NCBI RefSeq assembly: GCF_028710345.1
Contig: NZ_JAQTUH010000001.1
Coordinates: 372,001 to 436,000, forward strand
Length of the DNA: 64,000 bases
Reading direction: 5' to 3'
DNA from: Sulfuricurvum sp.
GTDB lineage: Bacteria; Campylobacterota; Campylobacteria; Campylobacterales; Sulfurimonadaceae
In this document: positions 1 to 8,236 of the stretch, in pieces
How positions within the stretch are numbered: the first letter of the stretch is position 1
Layout: each line of letters starts with the position of its first letter
Made by a program: the position numbers and the translations under genes
Notes under the pieces: model-generated
What the model was told of the DNA's origin: nothing
Database searches by the model: none
The model's input: the letters and a program-made list of their open reading frames with translations, nothing else

Positions 1-12
1 TACTTTTAGACC

Positions 13-36
13 TAAAAACGTCCATAGAGGACGTTT

Positions 37-39
<3 letters not shown>
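13..39. terminator. Intrinsic terminator of groESL
   Basis: An 11-bp perfect stem (13-23 with 29-39) and a 5-base loop are flanked by A and T runs, so it could work in both directions. The groEL stop codon (37-39) lies inside the right arm. Confidence 0.8.
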
Positions 40-1680
<1,641 letters not shown>

Positions 1681-1694
1681 TTAATAATAGATAA

Positions 1695-1955
1695 TTATTT
1701 AATAATTCCGAGTAAATCACTTGTAGTAATAACCAAATAGGTTTTACCTTCAAGTGTTAATTCGGTTCCTGAATACTTACCGAAAACAACGACATTACCA
1801 ACCTCTACATTGCTAACTTTATCGCTTACCGCAACAACAGTCCCTTGAGAAGGTTTTTCTTTAGCATTATCAGGAATAATGATACCTGATGCAGTTGTTG
1901 ATGATTCTTCGAGACGTTGAACCAAGACTCGTTTTCCAAGTGGTTGAAAATTCAT
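1695..1955 (-). CDS. groES: Co-chaperonin GroES (10 kDa subunit)
   Basis: This heptameric lid of the GroEL chamber has 86 residues, a normal length. It begins [17 protein letters not shown] and carries the mobile loop ([19 protein letters not shown]) and the Gly-Lys-Tyr-Ser-Gly motif. The frame stays open upstream to 2000, but the start is placed at the ATG ending at 1955 because AAAGGG lies 7 nt before it and homologues begin here. It is first in the groES-groEL operon. Regulation is probably by the promoter and HspR-like box at 1992-2043. Confidence 0.97.
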   Translation of the reverse strand: MNFQPLGKRVLVQRLEESSTTASGIIIPDNAKEKPSQGTVVAVSDKVSNVEVGNVVVFGKYSGTELTLEGKTYLVITTSDLLGIIK

Positions 1956-1991
1956 TACATTTCCCTTTAATATGATGTTTATATGCTCGGG

Positions 1992-2043
1992 ATTGTACAC
2001 GAGTTTGGGTTAATTGTCAATACTCTTAGTCACTATGACTCAA
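1992..2043 (-). promoter_or_regulatory. groESL sigma70 promoter with HAIR-like box
   Basis: Read on the minus strand, a perfect -35 TTGACA (2015-2020) and a -10 TACAAT (1992-1997) are 17 nt apart. Directly upstream, at 2025-2043, is TTGAGT-N7-ACTAAG. This resembles the HspR operator (consensus CTTGAGT-N7-ACTCAAG), with the left half matching and the right half matching at 4 of 6 positions. Control by HspR is inferred; no hspR or hrcA gene is in the window and no CIRCE element was seen. Confidence 0.7.
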
Positions 2044-2124
2044 TTAATATGAGCTTGTATTATACATATTAAATGTTGTGTTTATGTTTGTTTTACTTTT
2101 AGCTTTTAATAAGCAATGCTCTAC

Positions 2125-2130
2125 TATAAT
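2125..2130 (+). promoter_or_regulatory. -10 box of the tRNA gene
   Basis: A consensus TATAAT lies 24 nt before the mature tRNA 5' end, so the primary transcript would have a leader of roughly 16 nt. No clear -35 was seen. Confidence 0.6.
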
Positions 2131-2153
2131 TCCACTCTTCCAAACATAAAGAT

Positions 2154-2230
2154 GGCTGGGTAGCTCAGCTGGTTAGAGCGCTGGTCTCATAAGCCGGAGG
2201 TCGGGGGTTCGAGTCCCCCCCCCGCCACCA
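2154..2230 (+). tRNA. tRNA with CAT anticodon, probably elongator tRNA-Met
   Basis: A full cloverleaf can be drawn: acceptor 2154-2160, D arm with GCTC/GAGC, anticodon loop CTCATAA at 2186-2192, T arm with loop TTCGAGT, and an encoded CCA at 2228-2230. The GGC...GCC ends and D-loop fit elongator Met. A lysidine-modified tRNA-Ile2 also reads CAT and cannot be excluded. One acceptor pair is mismatched (T2157 against C2223), within a run of nine C (2215-2223), so a sequencing or assembly error there is possible. Confidence 0.88.
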
Positions 2231-2321
2231 TCTTTCTTTAAAATCACATATTCAAAACTTCATAAAATCTCACCATCCATTACAGATAGACCCTATTGTC
2301 GTGGCACTTTATAATTTATGT

Positions 2322-2546
2322 TATAATTTCTTTAAGGCCGACAGTCCGCCTACCTCTTCCGCTTTCATTTTGAAAGTATGGTAAACCTGATTTATTTTTA
2401 TACAACCTGATTTAGATTGATATTTCGGTTAGTTTCACTTTTGTTGCTTTGAGCGTTTTCGCGAAAACAAGAAGGTGAATGGAAGAACACTTTTAACATG
2501 CACATAGATGCAGTTTTCGCTACATAAACATTCAAAGGAATAAACA
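2322..2546 (+). promoter_or_regulatory. Promoter and long structured leader of the 542-aa gene
   Basis: A TATAAT (2322-2327) is followed by about 210 nt of leader. It holds a hairpin (2351-2354/2380-2383 enclosing CTTTC-ATTTT-GAAAG), an 11-bp direct repeat AACCTGATTTA (2384-2394 and 2404-2414), and a long hairpin (2434-2441/2472-2479, capped by GTTTT-CGCG-AAAAC at 2455-2468). The octamer GTTTTCGC recurs at 2513-2520 and could instead pair with 2461-2468, giving mutually exclusive folds. It may be a cis-regulatory RNA; I could not assign a named family. The gene's ribosome site is AAAGGAAT just before the ATG. Confidence 0.5.
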
Positions 2547-4175
2547 ATGAAGCACGGGATAGCAACCTGCACGCCTGAAAAACTATTTCCAGAGTCGATC
2601 ATACAGATCCGAAACCTTGCCAAATCATTAAAGACTCCGCTATCAGACCACAATGTGCATATTCCTCATGTCTCATTATTACATGTCGTCTCAAAAGCGT
2701 TTGGATATGAAAACTATAATACTGCACAAGCTTTACTAGGTAAAACTGAAACTAAAAGTCAACGTAATAAAAATATCACTATGCCAGCAAGAACATCCGG
2801 CAATGAATATTTTGACCGCTTTATGGATGCTATACGTGAACAAATGGGTGATGGAATGTTTGAATATGTCATGAAAGTTCATGATTATACAAATCCAGAT
2901 GGGAATCCAATGGAAACACTCACTAAATATGGATTTACAACTTATGATCGTTTAGCTAGTATATGTGTCGAAGAATTTAAAGATCTCCATATAGAGTTTT
3001 TTGATGTTACCAAAGAAGGATATGAAGCATTTTATACTAGATTTCCATTCAAAGAAAATCTAGTAATACTTGATGGCGAAGAAGAAGTTGTACTCTGTGT
3101 AATACCATCAAAAAATGAGAAACGTAAACAAATCATTGTTGCATTAGATCGGTTTATGTATTTAGCTAACATTCCTCCTTTTAAAGTAAAATATCTCAAG
3201 AATGATAATTTTAAAGAACGCTTATCTCGGTATACAGAGTCAAATATTGAATGGTATGAACAGTTGGCTAAAGGACGGAAACTATCCTTAAAACGTTTCA
3301 ACCCGAAAAAAATTCTATCAGAATCTATACCAACTGAACAAGAAGCGAATTATACTGTTCAGAACACGATAGCAGCAGTCAAACGCTCTCTTCTTCTTTC
3401 GGGAGTATCAACCCAAGATGCAGGACGATTGGCAGATTGGTGCGTTCGTTTCCTTGGTCTAAGTAATATTGAATTGGAACGTATTGTCAGTGAATATTAT
3501 TCTTTTGAAGAATATAGTAAATTCAATAAAGATACTTCAGGGACTATCGCAAACGAAAATGCCGAAATGTATATTTTTGCTTATTTTATTGCCGTATCAT
3601 CAATCCCAATAAAGATAGACGAATGGAAAAAATATGTTACCAAAAAGTCAGCGAAGGAACATATAAAGCGATTATTGAATGATTATAGCGGCATGCGATT
3701 TATCAGTAAAGATTTAGAAGTTATTTTTCAGAAAGACGTGAAAGATGCTTACGGTCTTTTGTGTAATTACACATACGATGAAATCGATAAGATTCGGTTC
3801 GCTTTTGTTGGAGATGCACTTAAAAGTGCCTTTGATAGTGCTGCAAAAATCCTTGAAGAGGAATGTAGTGCTTTCTTGAGTGAAGATGAGATAGTTAAAA
3901 TCTTTTCTGTTTTATGGTCTATCCAACAAAACGCCATACACAACAATGGTCCTCAACTTGAAACAATCAATTTTGCAAGTCTAAAAGAAAAAGATAACGA
4001 TAAGCTTATATTCAATAAAAACCAGATAGTTTTTTTGCAACAAATTAAACAAGAGAGCCTTTTAGAAATATTTTATAGTGGGCGTGAATCGTTCGTAAAA
4101 AGTATCACAAAATCTCTTCCTGATTTGATTGAAGTTCTGCATTCTGAAAAAAATATTGAAGTGGCTACAGAATAA
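2547..4175 (+). CDS. Unknown 542-aa protein with short glyoxalase-superfamily-like N-terminus
   Basis: The first ~65 residues (HVSLLHVVSKAFGYENYNTA) resemble a short conserved module annotated 'glyoxalase superfamily protein' in plasmid- and island-borne genes of Proteobacteria. It carries no visible metal-binding set, so enzymatic function is not implied. The remaining ~470 residues are charged and mostly helical, without a motif I recognise and without signal peptide or membrane spans, so the protein is probably cytoplasmic. The gene stands alone between a tRNA gene and a strong terminator. It is visibly more AT-rich than the hydrogenase genes and has an unusually long leader. Position next to a tRNA suggests island cargo; function unknown. 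Confidence 0.75.
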   Translation: MKHGIATCTPEKLFPESIIQIRNLAKSLKTPLSDHNVHIPHVSLLHVVSKAFGYENYNTAQALLGKTETKSQRNKNITMPARTSGNEYFDRFMDAIREQMGDGMFEYVMKVHDYTNPDGNPMETLTKYGFTTYDRLASICVEEFKDLHIEFFDVTKEGYEAFYTRFPFKENLVILDGEEEVVLCVIPSKNEKRKQIIVALDRFMYLANIPPFKVKYLKNDNFKERLSRYTESNIEWYEQLAKGRKLSLKRFNPKKILSESIPTEQEANYTVQNTIAAVKRSLLLSGVSTQDAGRLADWCVRFLGLSNIELERIVSEYYSFEEYSKFNKDTSGTIANENAEMYIFAYFIAVSSIPIKIDEWKKYVTKKSAKEHIKRLLNDYSGMRFISKDLEVIFQKDVKDAYGLLCNYTYDEIDKIRFAFVGDALKSAFDSAAKILEEECSAFLSEDEIVKIFSVLWSIQQNAIHNNGPQLETINFASLKEKDNDKLIFNKNQIVFLQQIKQESLLEIFYSGRESFVKSITKSLPDLIEVLHSEKNIEVATE

Positions 4176-4202
4176 AAAGTATTTAATAAAAGGGACAGGT
4201 TA

Positions 4203-4230
4203 AAATAGCCAAGTAATTGGCTATTTTTTA
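4203..4230 (+). terminator. Intrinsic terminator after the 542-aa gene
   Basis: An 11-bp perfect stem (4203-4213 with 4218-4228), a GTAA loop and a T run end the transcript 27 nt after the stop codon. Confidence 0.85.
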
Positions 4231-4364
4231 TTGATGATTTTGAAAAGATGTAAATACTGCAAAATAGGGGTCAGGTATTCAATCTTCATTTTTTGAAAAC
4301 AGAGGCAAGCTGAATTACAATAAATGAACCATAATCTGTTAACCGTAACCTTACGCACCTCATA

Positions 4365-4452
4365 GGAAGTGGGGCTTTAGCCCCGCCAAAAGCTTTGCTT
4401 GCTTTGTAATTTCCATCATAAAGCAACTAGGCGAGGCTAAAGCCTCACTTCC
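4365..4452. repeat. REP/BIME-like pair of palindromes
   Basis: Two 23-bp arms (4365-4387 and 4430-4452) are inverted copies matching at 21 of 23 positions. Each arm is also a hairpin by itself: GGGGCTTTAGCCCC in the first, GAGGCTAAAGCCTC in the second. The two differences between arms are paired changes that keep both hairpins intact. The layout is that of REP/BIME elements. Apart from this and the terminator, nothing else was seen in 4176-4558. Confidence 0.75.
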
Positions 4453-4558
4453 AAAAATAGCATTTCACATGTAAATTTTACAAAAGTGCAATAGGTGAGT
4501 AATATCAGTTACTTATTAGAGTAGTACAATATCGTATCAAGCAAGTTAGGGGGTAAGA

Positions 4559-4765
4559 ATGACCATTACTGTCAAAGATAGCTTTGCCGATCAAGTCATG
4601 GCGTTTTTAAAAACGCTACCCAAAGATGCCGTAGAAGTAGAATCTTCACGCCCATGGTATGCCGATGAGGTGAAACGCCGCGCGGATCAATACCGTGCCG
4701 GAGATATGGAGACTGTACCGCATAACGAAATGTGGGAGAGCATTGAGAGACAAATAAAGGCGTGA
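4559..4765 (+). CDS. Putative antitoxin of a type II toxin-antitoxin pair
   Basis: This 68-residue acidic protein starts at an ATG preceded by AGGGGGT. The N-terminal third (TITVKDSFADQVMAFLKTLP) looks like a short ribbon-helix-helix or Phd/ParD-type segment. The C-terminal stretch (ADEVKRRADQYRAGDMETVP) resembles the toxin-wrapping tails of ParD/RelB antitoxins. Its stop codon overlaps a GTG that opens a RelE/ParE-like toxin frame, the usual antitoxin-toxin coupling. The toxin is broken (next entry), so this may now be an orphan antitoxin. Family placement is by general resemblance only. Confidence 0.6.
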   Translation: MTITVKDSFADQVMAFLKTLPKDAVEVESSRPWYADEVKRRADQYRAGDMETVPHNEMWESIERQIKA

Positions 4766-5056
4766 AGATCGTTTACGACCCACAGTTTAACCGTGAAGCA
4801 AAGCCGCCAAAGAATTTTAGCTAAAGTTAAAGCCTACATCGAGACGTTAACCGATAACCCCCGCAAAGGACGGTTAAACGATGATGGAAACCGAGAGCTA
4901 ATACACCAAGGCTATACTATCCCTTATTTGATCGATGGGGATAATATAGTGATTTTGTTCATTCAAGCCCAACCACAGCCCATCATTAGCATCCAAATGA
5001 TCCATATCCTGAATTGTAGAAGATTGTTGTGGAGCAGTGGTTCTATAAGCAGATAG
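4762..5056 (+). pseudogene. Frameshifted RelE/ParE-like toxin
   Basis: From GTG at 4762 the frame reads VKIVYDPQFNREAK, the start expected for a ParE/RelE toxin, then stops after 20 residues. The next forward frame, open from about 4793, continues with RQRILAKVKAYIETL, NPRKGRL and ELIHQGYTIPYLIDGDN, the order seen in that family. The toxin therefore seems split by a frameshift, probably with a small internal deletion near 4795-4810. The expected C-terminal strand is also lost. A real programmed frameshift is possible but less likely, because the joined length is short. Confidence 0.6.
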
Positions 5057-5075
5057 GAGTGAAATCGCCGCTGTA

Positions 5076-5139
5076 CGCACCATATAAGCCCCTACAGAGA
5101 ACGAATATGGATTAGAGGATACCGATGGTGTGATTGATT
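5076..5139 (+). repeat. Degenerate duplicated segment, copy 1
   Basis: This segment, with CCATATAAGCCC and later GTGTGATTG, recurs with substitutions and small indels at 6004-6066. It can be read as the end of a decayed coding region (LYAPYKPLQRTN), and the second copy reads similarly. The two copies bracket the 159-aa minus-strand gene. Confidence 0.5.
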
Positions 5140-5256
5140 ATTGCGGCTGTAGAGTAGCGGAAATGCTACTTCTTTTCTTTTTTGAGCCGTGCTTTGAGTT
5201 CCTTGGTTTCTTTATTCTTTATTTTTCGTCGAAACTTAAAATGCATGTTGTATAAG

Positions 5257-5736
5257 TCACTTGTCTTTTAAATCTTTTTTCATTTGAAGTCTTATCTTTT
5301 TACGTTTTGCATGGTACGATTCTGAATCACCATATTCAAGATAATTACCGTATCTAGAATGCTCATGCTTCATCTCTCTATTATGCTTAATTGGACACCA
5401 AAACTCTTCTGTTCTTGCACCTATTGCTGCAGTATATTGTATAACTCCATTTACATATCCACAATAAATGCAATAAAACTTCTCCATAAAATTTAAGTAT
5501 TTCAAATGATGTCTATCAACAACAACATATTCACTTCGTTTTACTTTGGGAATTTCATATATAGTAAAATTGATTGCTTGGAAGATACTAGCTAAAATAT
5601 CAGCAAATACGGCGGGAATTATCATCATAAGTATAAACGGTGAAGTTAGAAAATAAGAAAGCTTACTCCTAGATAAGTATTCACGAGAAAATACATTAAG
5701 ATTAGGTTTTTGATTTTTTTCATTACTATTTTTCAT
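5257..5736 (-). CDS. Unknown membrane protein with CxxC and CPIKH motifs
   Basis: This 159-residue protein has one or two hydrophobic spans (about residues 27-55, LTSPFILMMIIPAVFADILA), then a soluble part with FYCIYCGYVNG near residue 88 and FWCPIKH near residue 113. It ends in a very basic Lys-rich tail. The paired cysteines could bind a metal or a [2Fe-2S]-like centre. I recognise it as a conserved hypothetical type but cannot name a function. The start ATG at 5736 gives the full hydrophilic N-terminus. It is AT-rich and lies between the two copies of a degenerate duplication, so it was possibly acquired. Confidence 0.65.
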   Translation of the reverse strand: MKNSNEKNQKPNLNVFSREYLSRSKLSYFLTSPFILMMIIPAVFADILASIFQAINFTIYEIPKVKRSEYVVVDRHHLKYLNFMEKFYCIYCGYVNGVIQYTAAIGARTEEFWCPIKHNREMKHEHSRYGNYLEYGDSESYHAKRKKIRLQMKKDLKDK

Positions 5737-6003
5737 TTTATTCCAAGTTTGTTAGGCTATGCACATTGAAGTTTTGATAAGGTGTTAAAACTATGTAAAT
5801 CACTTATATTTAGCATTTACTTAAGTACATAGTCAAGTTCTATTTGTTGAATTGTATCTAAATTTCAGTCAAAAAATTCAGGCATTTATGGCGTTTATAC
5901 ACATGTAACATTGTAGTGAGATCGGATCGATGAGAGGAAAAATATGACAGAATGAGTGAAAGGGTAACTCTTCTGCAAGTCAGTGGTTCTGATAGTCACT
6001 GAA

Positions 6004-6066
6004 CGCTCCATATAAGCCCTACAGACGACGAATATGATTTAGACAATACGAAGTTGTGTGATTGGT
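6004..6066 (+). repeat. Degenerate duplicated segment, copy 2
   Basis: Imperfect second copy of 5076-5139, sharing CCATATAAGCCC, CTACAGA and GTGTGATTG. Apart from this and a possible minus-strand peptide at 6157-6264, I see nothing in 5737-6302. Confidence 0.5.
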
Positions 6067-6156
6067 TTTTGAGTCTCGTACTTATTTGTGCTTCAATCTT
6101 CCCACTCTGTAGAGCGGGAATGCAGAATTGAAAATCTTACTAAACATCTTTTTGTA

Positions 6157-6264
6157 TTATTTGCTACAAAGCCCTTTTGTAGCCATTTCCAGTTCGGAAA
6201 CAATTTTTTTGCCCTCAGCTTCGTCTATTAACTCCAAGTTGGCACCTCCAAAAAAGACACCCAT
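6157..6264 (-). CDS. Possible 35-aa small protein or gene remnant
   Basis: On the minus strand a frame encodes MGVFFGGANLELIDEAEG and ends TKGLCSK. It remains open upstream to near 6300 and reads YDFIRQYIK before the ATG, but has no good start codon or ribosome site there. The composition looks like real protein, so it may be the tail of a decayed gene once following the lipoprotein operon. Evidence is weak. Confidence 0.25.
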   Translation of the reverse strand: MGVFFGGANLELIDEAEGKKIVSELEMATKGLCSK

Positions 6265-6302
6265 CTTGATATATTGTCTAATAAAGTCATATGTTTCCCC
6301 TT

Positions 6303-6650
6303 TTACTTTTTAGGATAAGCGGTAGCTGTAATGGTTGTTGTGTACACAGTCCCGATAAAAGCGTACGACCAAGATTCTTGAATGGTAATATCAGTAACAT
6401 AATCACCTTTTGCCTCTTCCATTAACTCGTCATACGCACTTTCATGACGTCCATTGATACCTGCTGGAATAAGCCATAGAAGTTGAAATCCACTTGATTT
6501 ACCTGTGATGGTTCGCCCTTTATCTTTTACGTCTTCATAGCTCTTTGGATCAACGCTTTTAAAGGTAATTGGCTTGCCTACACATCCACTTAACCAAATA
6601 CCAAAAATTACCATAGCTGAAATATTCAAAAATGTCTTTAGCTGATTCAT
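6303..6650 (-). CDS. Putative lipoprotein, second of a paralogous pair
   Basis: It encodes 115 residues from the ATG ending at 6650, a start chosen because it gives a clean lipoprotein signal peptide ending LSGC (lipobox Cys near residue 23). The upstream in-frame extension lacks one. The body carries SGFQLLWLIPAGINGRHESAYDEL and IQESWSYAFIGTVYTT, aligning with its neighbour's IPMGINSRNERAYENAL and YQENWFWWGIGTARTV, so the two are tandem paralogues. Stop and start codons overlap by one base (TAATG), implying translational coupling. It is probably anchored to a membrane facing the periplasm. Function not recognised. Confidence 0.75.
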   Translation of the reverse strand: MNQLKTFLNISAMVIFGIWLSGCVGKPITFKSVDPKSYEDVKDKGRTITGKSSGFQLLWLIPAGINGRHESAYDELMEEAKGDYVTDITIQESWSYAFIGTVYTTTITATAYPKK

Positions 6651-7003
6651 TATTTTACCTCCTTGATTGCATCGCCTGTGATTGTAACGGTACGAGCTGT
6701 TCCAATACCCCACCAAAACCAATTTTCTTGATAGGTGACATTCATTAAGCCAGTAGCACCAGGGACGCTTTCTAGAGCATTTTCATATGCACGCTCATTA
6801 CGTGAGTTTATTCCCATTGGAATAAAATAATATGCAGTGCCAAGCAATCCAAGTGAACCACTTGCAGAGCCTTCCGCTTTTCCTAGAGTTTCATATTTTG
6901 CGGGTGGAGCTTGCTCGATTTTTACTTGATGCGATGAGCATCCAGTCAGTAAAAATAAACCTATTACAGGAATAAGAGCTTGCGGTTTTAACATTTTTTT
7001 CAT
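6650..7003 (-). CDS. Putative lipoprotein, first of a paralogous pair
   Basis: It encodes 117 residues from the ATG ending at 7003, with AAAGGA nine bases upstream; a TTG three codons earlier is less likely. The signal peptide ends LLTGC (lipobox). The mature part has Gly-rich SASGSLGLLG, the shared IPMGINSRNERAYENAL block and a Trp-rich ENWFWWGIGT before a threonine-rich end. It is first in a two-gene operon with its paralogue. The family is small secreted lipoproteins, resembling TRL-like proteins only loosely; function unknown. Confidence 0.75.
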   Translation of the reverse strand: MKKMLKPQALIPVIGLFLLTGCSSHQVKIEQAPPAKYETLGKAEGSASGSLGLLGTAYYFIPMGINSRNERAYENALESVPGATGLMNVTYQENWFWWGIGTARTVTITGDAIKEVK

Positions 7004-7474
7004 AATATGCAATCCTTTATTTCATTACAGAAATCACTTCTTTTGATATGTAACATATATTAATAAGTTTATAGTATTTCAACTTAATTTGTGACTTTTA
7101 AACCTAAAAACATTAATTGGTTATTGCTCGCATTACAGTCCGTAACAAAATACTATACCATGGAAAGTACGACCAATAAAAGCCTAGTGGCGTTTGAGCG
7201 ATTAACATCAGATGGACAAAAAAGCGATGGTTAACATCAACATCACATTATATGACGTGTGCCATACACGGTAAACTTAACTCGTAAGAGGTCAGTTTTC
7301 ATATAATGAATGTTATGTTAAAGGTAACTTCAAATCCCGCTGTGAACGTAGGCAGTGGAATGACCCCCGTTTTATAGCCATAATACTTCTCCAATATTCC
7401 TTACTAGATTGCAAGAAAGCTCTAAGTGAATATTTTGTAACATTATTATTAAATATAATTACAAAGGTTGCATT
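7004..7474. other. Intergenic region without recognisable gene
   Basis: About 470 bases between the divergent lipoprotein and barrel genes. Short frames exist, such as a 24-codon one from ATG 7307 ending GSGMTPVL, but none is convincing. AT-rich flanks on both sides presumably contain the two promoters. Confidence 0.5.
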
Positions 7475-8071
7475 GTGAAAAAAATCGTTTCAGGTATCGT
7501 GTTATTAACATCTGTATTGGCGTTTGCCGGTGAAAATTCATCTGGATTTTATGTTGGAGCGGGTGTAGGAAATACGAGTTATAGTGATGATGGTTTTACT
7601 AAAGCTCTTGATGTGACCAGTAAAGCAAATACAGATGATTCGGGAACTATCGGTTATTTGGGATATCAGTTTAACAATATAGTTGGAATCGAAGCATCTT
7701 ATATCGATTATGGTAAATTTGCTAACGGAAGCAATGGATTTTCTCAAGAGCCGAAAAATATGAATTTTGCTGCTAATGTCGGCTACTCATTTTTAGATGG
7801 TCAGCTTCGTCCTTATGTTGTTGCGGGATTAGGTTATCTTAAAGCGAACTGGAAAAACCTCCCTTACTATGCAAGTAAATTAAGTGATTCAGCGGTTTCA
7901 TTTCATTATGGGCTTGGACTTCAGTACGAACCGGATTTTTTACATGGGTTAGGGGTTCGTGTAGCGTATGTTGCTGATGCATATGTTGCATCATTGGATA
8001 CTGGTTCTACAAGTGAAACATATACCCAAGTCCTAGGTCTTGGTTATATTGGTCTTCAGTACAAATTCTAG
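7475..8071 (+). CDS. Outer-membrane beta-barrel protein (OmpA/OmpW-like fold)
   Basis: This 198-residue protein has a GTG start and AAAGG 7 nt upstream. A signal peptide (MKKIVSGIVLLTSVLAFAG) is followed by alternating short amphipathic strands such as FYVGAGVGNTSYSD, GTIGYLGYQFNNIVGIEASY and a terminal LGYIGLQYKF. The aromatic C-terminal Phe is the typical BAM recognition signal. This fits the eight-stranded OMP_b-brl porin-like family, whose roles vary (adhesion, small-solute permeability). It is monocistronic and followed by a hairpin at 8094-8125. Confidence 0.85.
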   Translation: MKKIVSGIVLLTSVLAFAGENSSGFYVGAGVGNTSYSDDGFTKALDVTSKANTDDSGTIGYLGYQFNNIVGIEASYIDYGKFANGSNGFSQEPKNMNFAANVGYSFLDGQLRPYVVAGLGYLKANWKNLPYYASKLSDSAVSFHYGLGLQYEPDFLHGLGVRVAYVADAYVASLDTGSTSETYTQVLGLGYIGLQYKF

Positions 8072-8093
8072 TCATTAACTTTTCTCAATAAAA

Positions 8094-8125
8094 CTCTCAA
8101 AGCTGTCCAATCATTGCTTTGGGAG
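8094..8125 (+). terminator. Hairpin after the beta-barrel gene
   Basis: A 10-bp stem with one G-T pair (8094-8103 with 8116-8125) and a 12-base loop lies 22 nt past the stop codon. There is no T run, so termination would be weak or factor-assisted. Confidence 0.45.
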
Positions 8126-8236
8126 GGTGTACTAATTTGATTAATTGTGGAAAACCAAATCAAATCAAATACATTATTTAAAATATATGCTAAACTTATT
8201 TAAATTATTTGGATTCAAATATGTTAAGGGTATATA

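Noticed and set aside
2301-2320. Sigma54 promoter beginning TGGCAC
   Set aside because: The required GC at -12 is missing and a consensus TATAAT lies just downstream.
2322-2546. Retron msr-msd RNA
   Set aside because: No reverse transcriptase gene follows; the 542-aa product has no RT motifs such as YxDD.
7307-7380. Short frame ending GSGMTPVL in the 7.0-7.5 kb gap
   Set aside because: Only 24 codons, no ribosome site and no neighbour supporting it.
2154-7474. Complete integrative element at the tRNA gene
   Set aside because: No integrase and no duplicated tRNA 3' end were found, so island boundaries cannot be supported.
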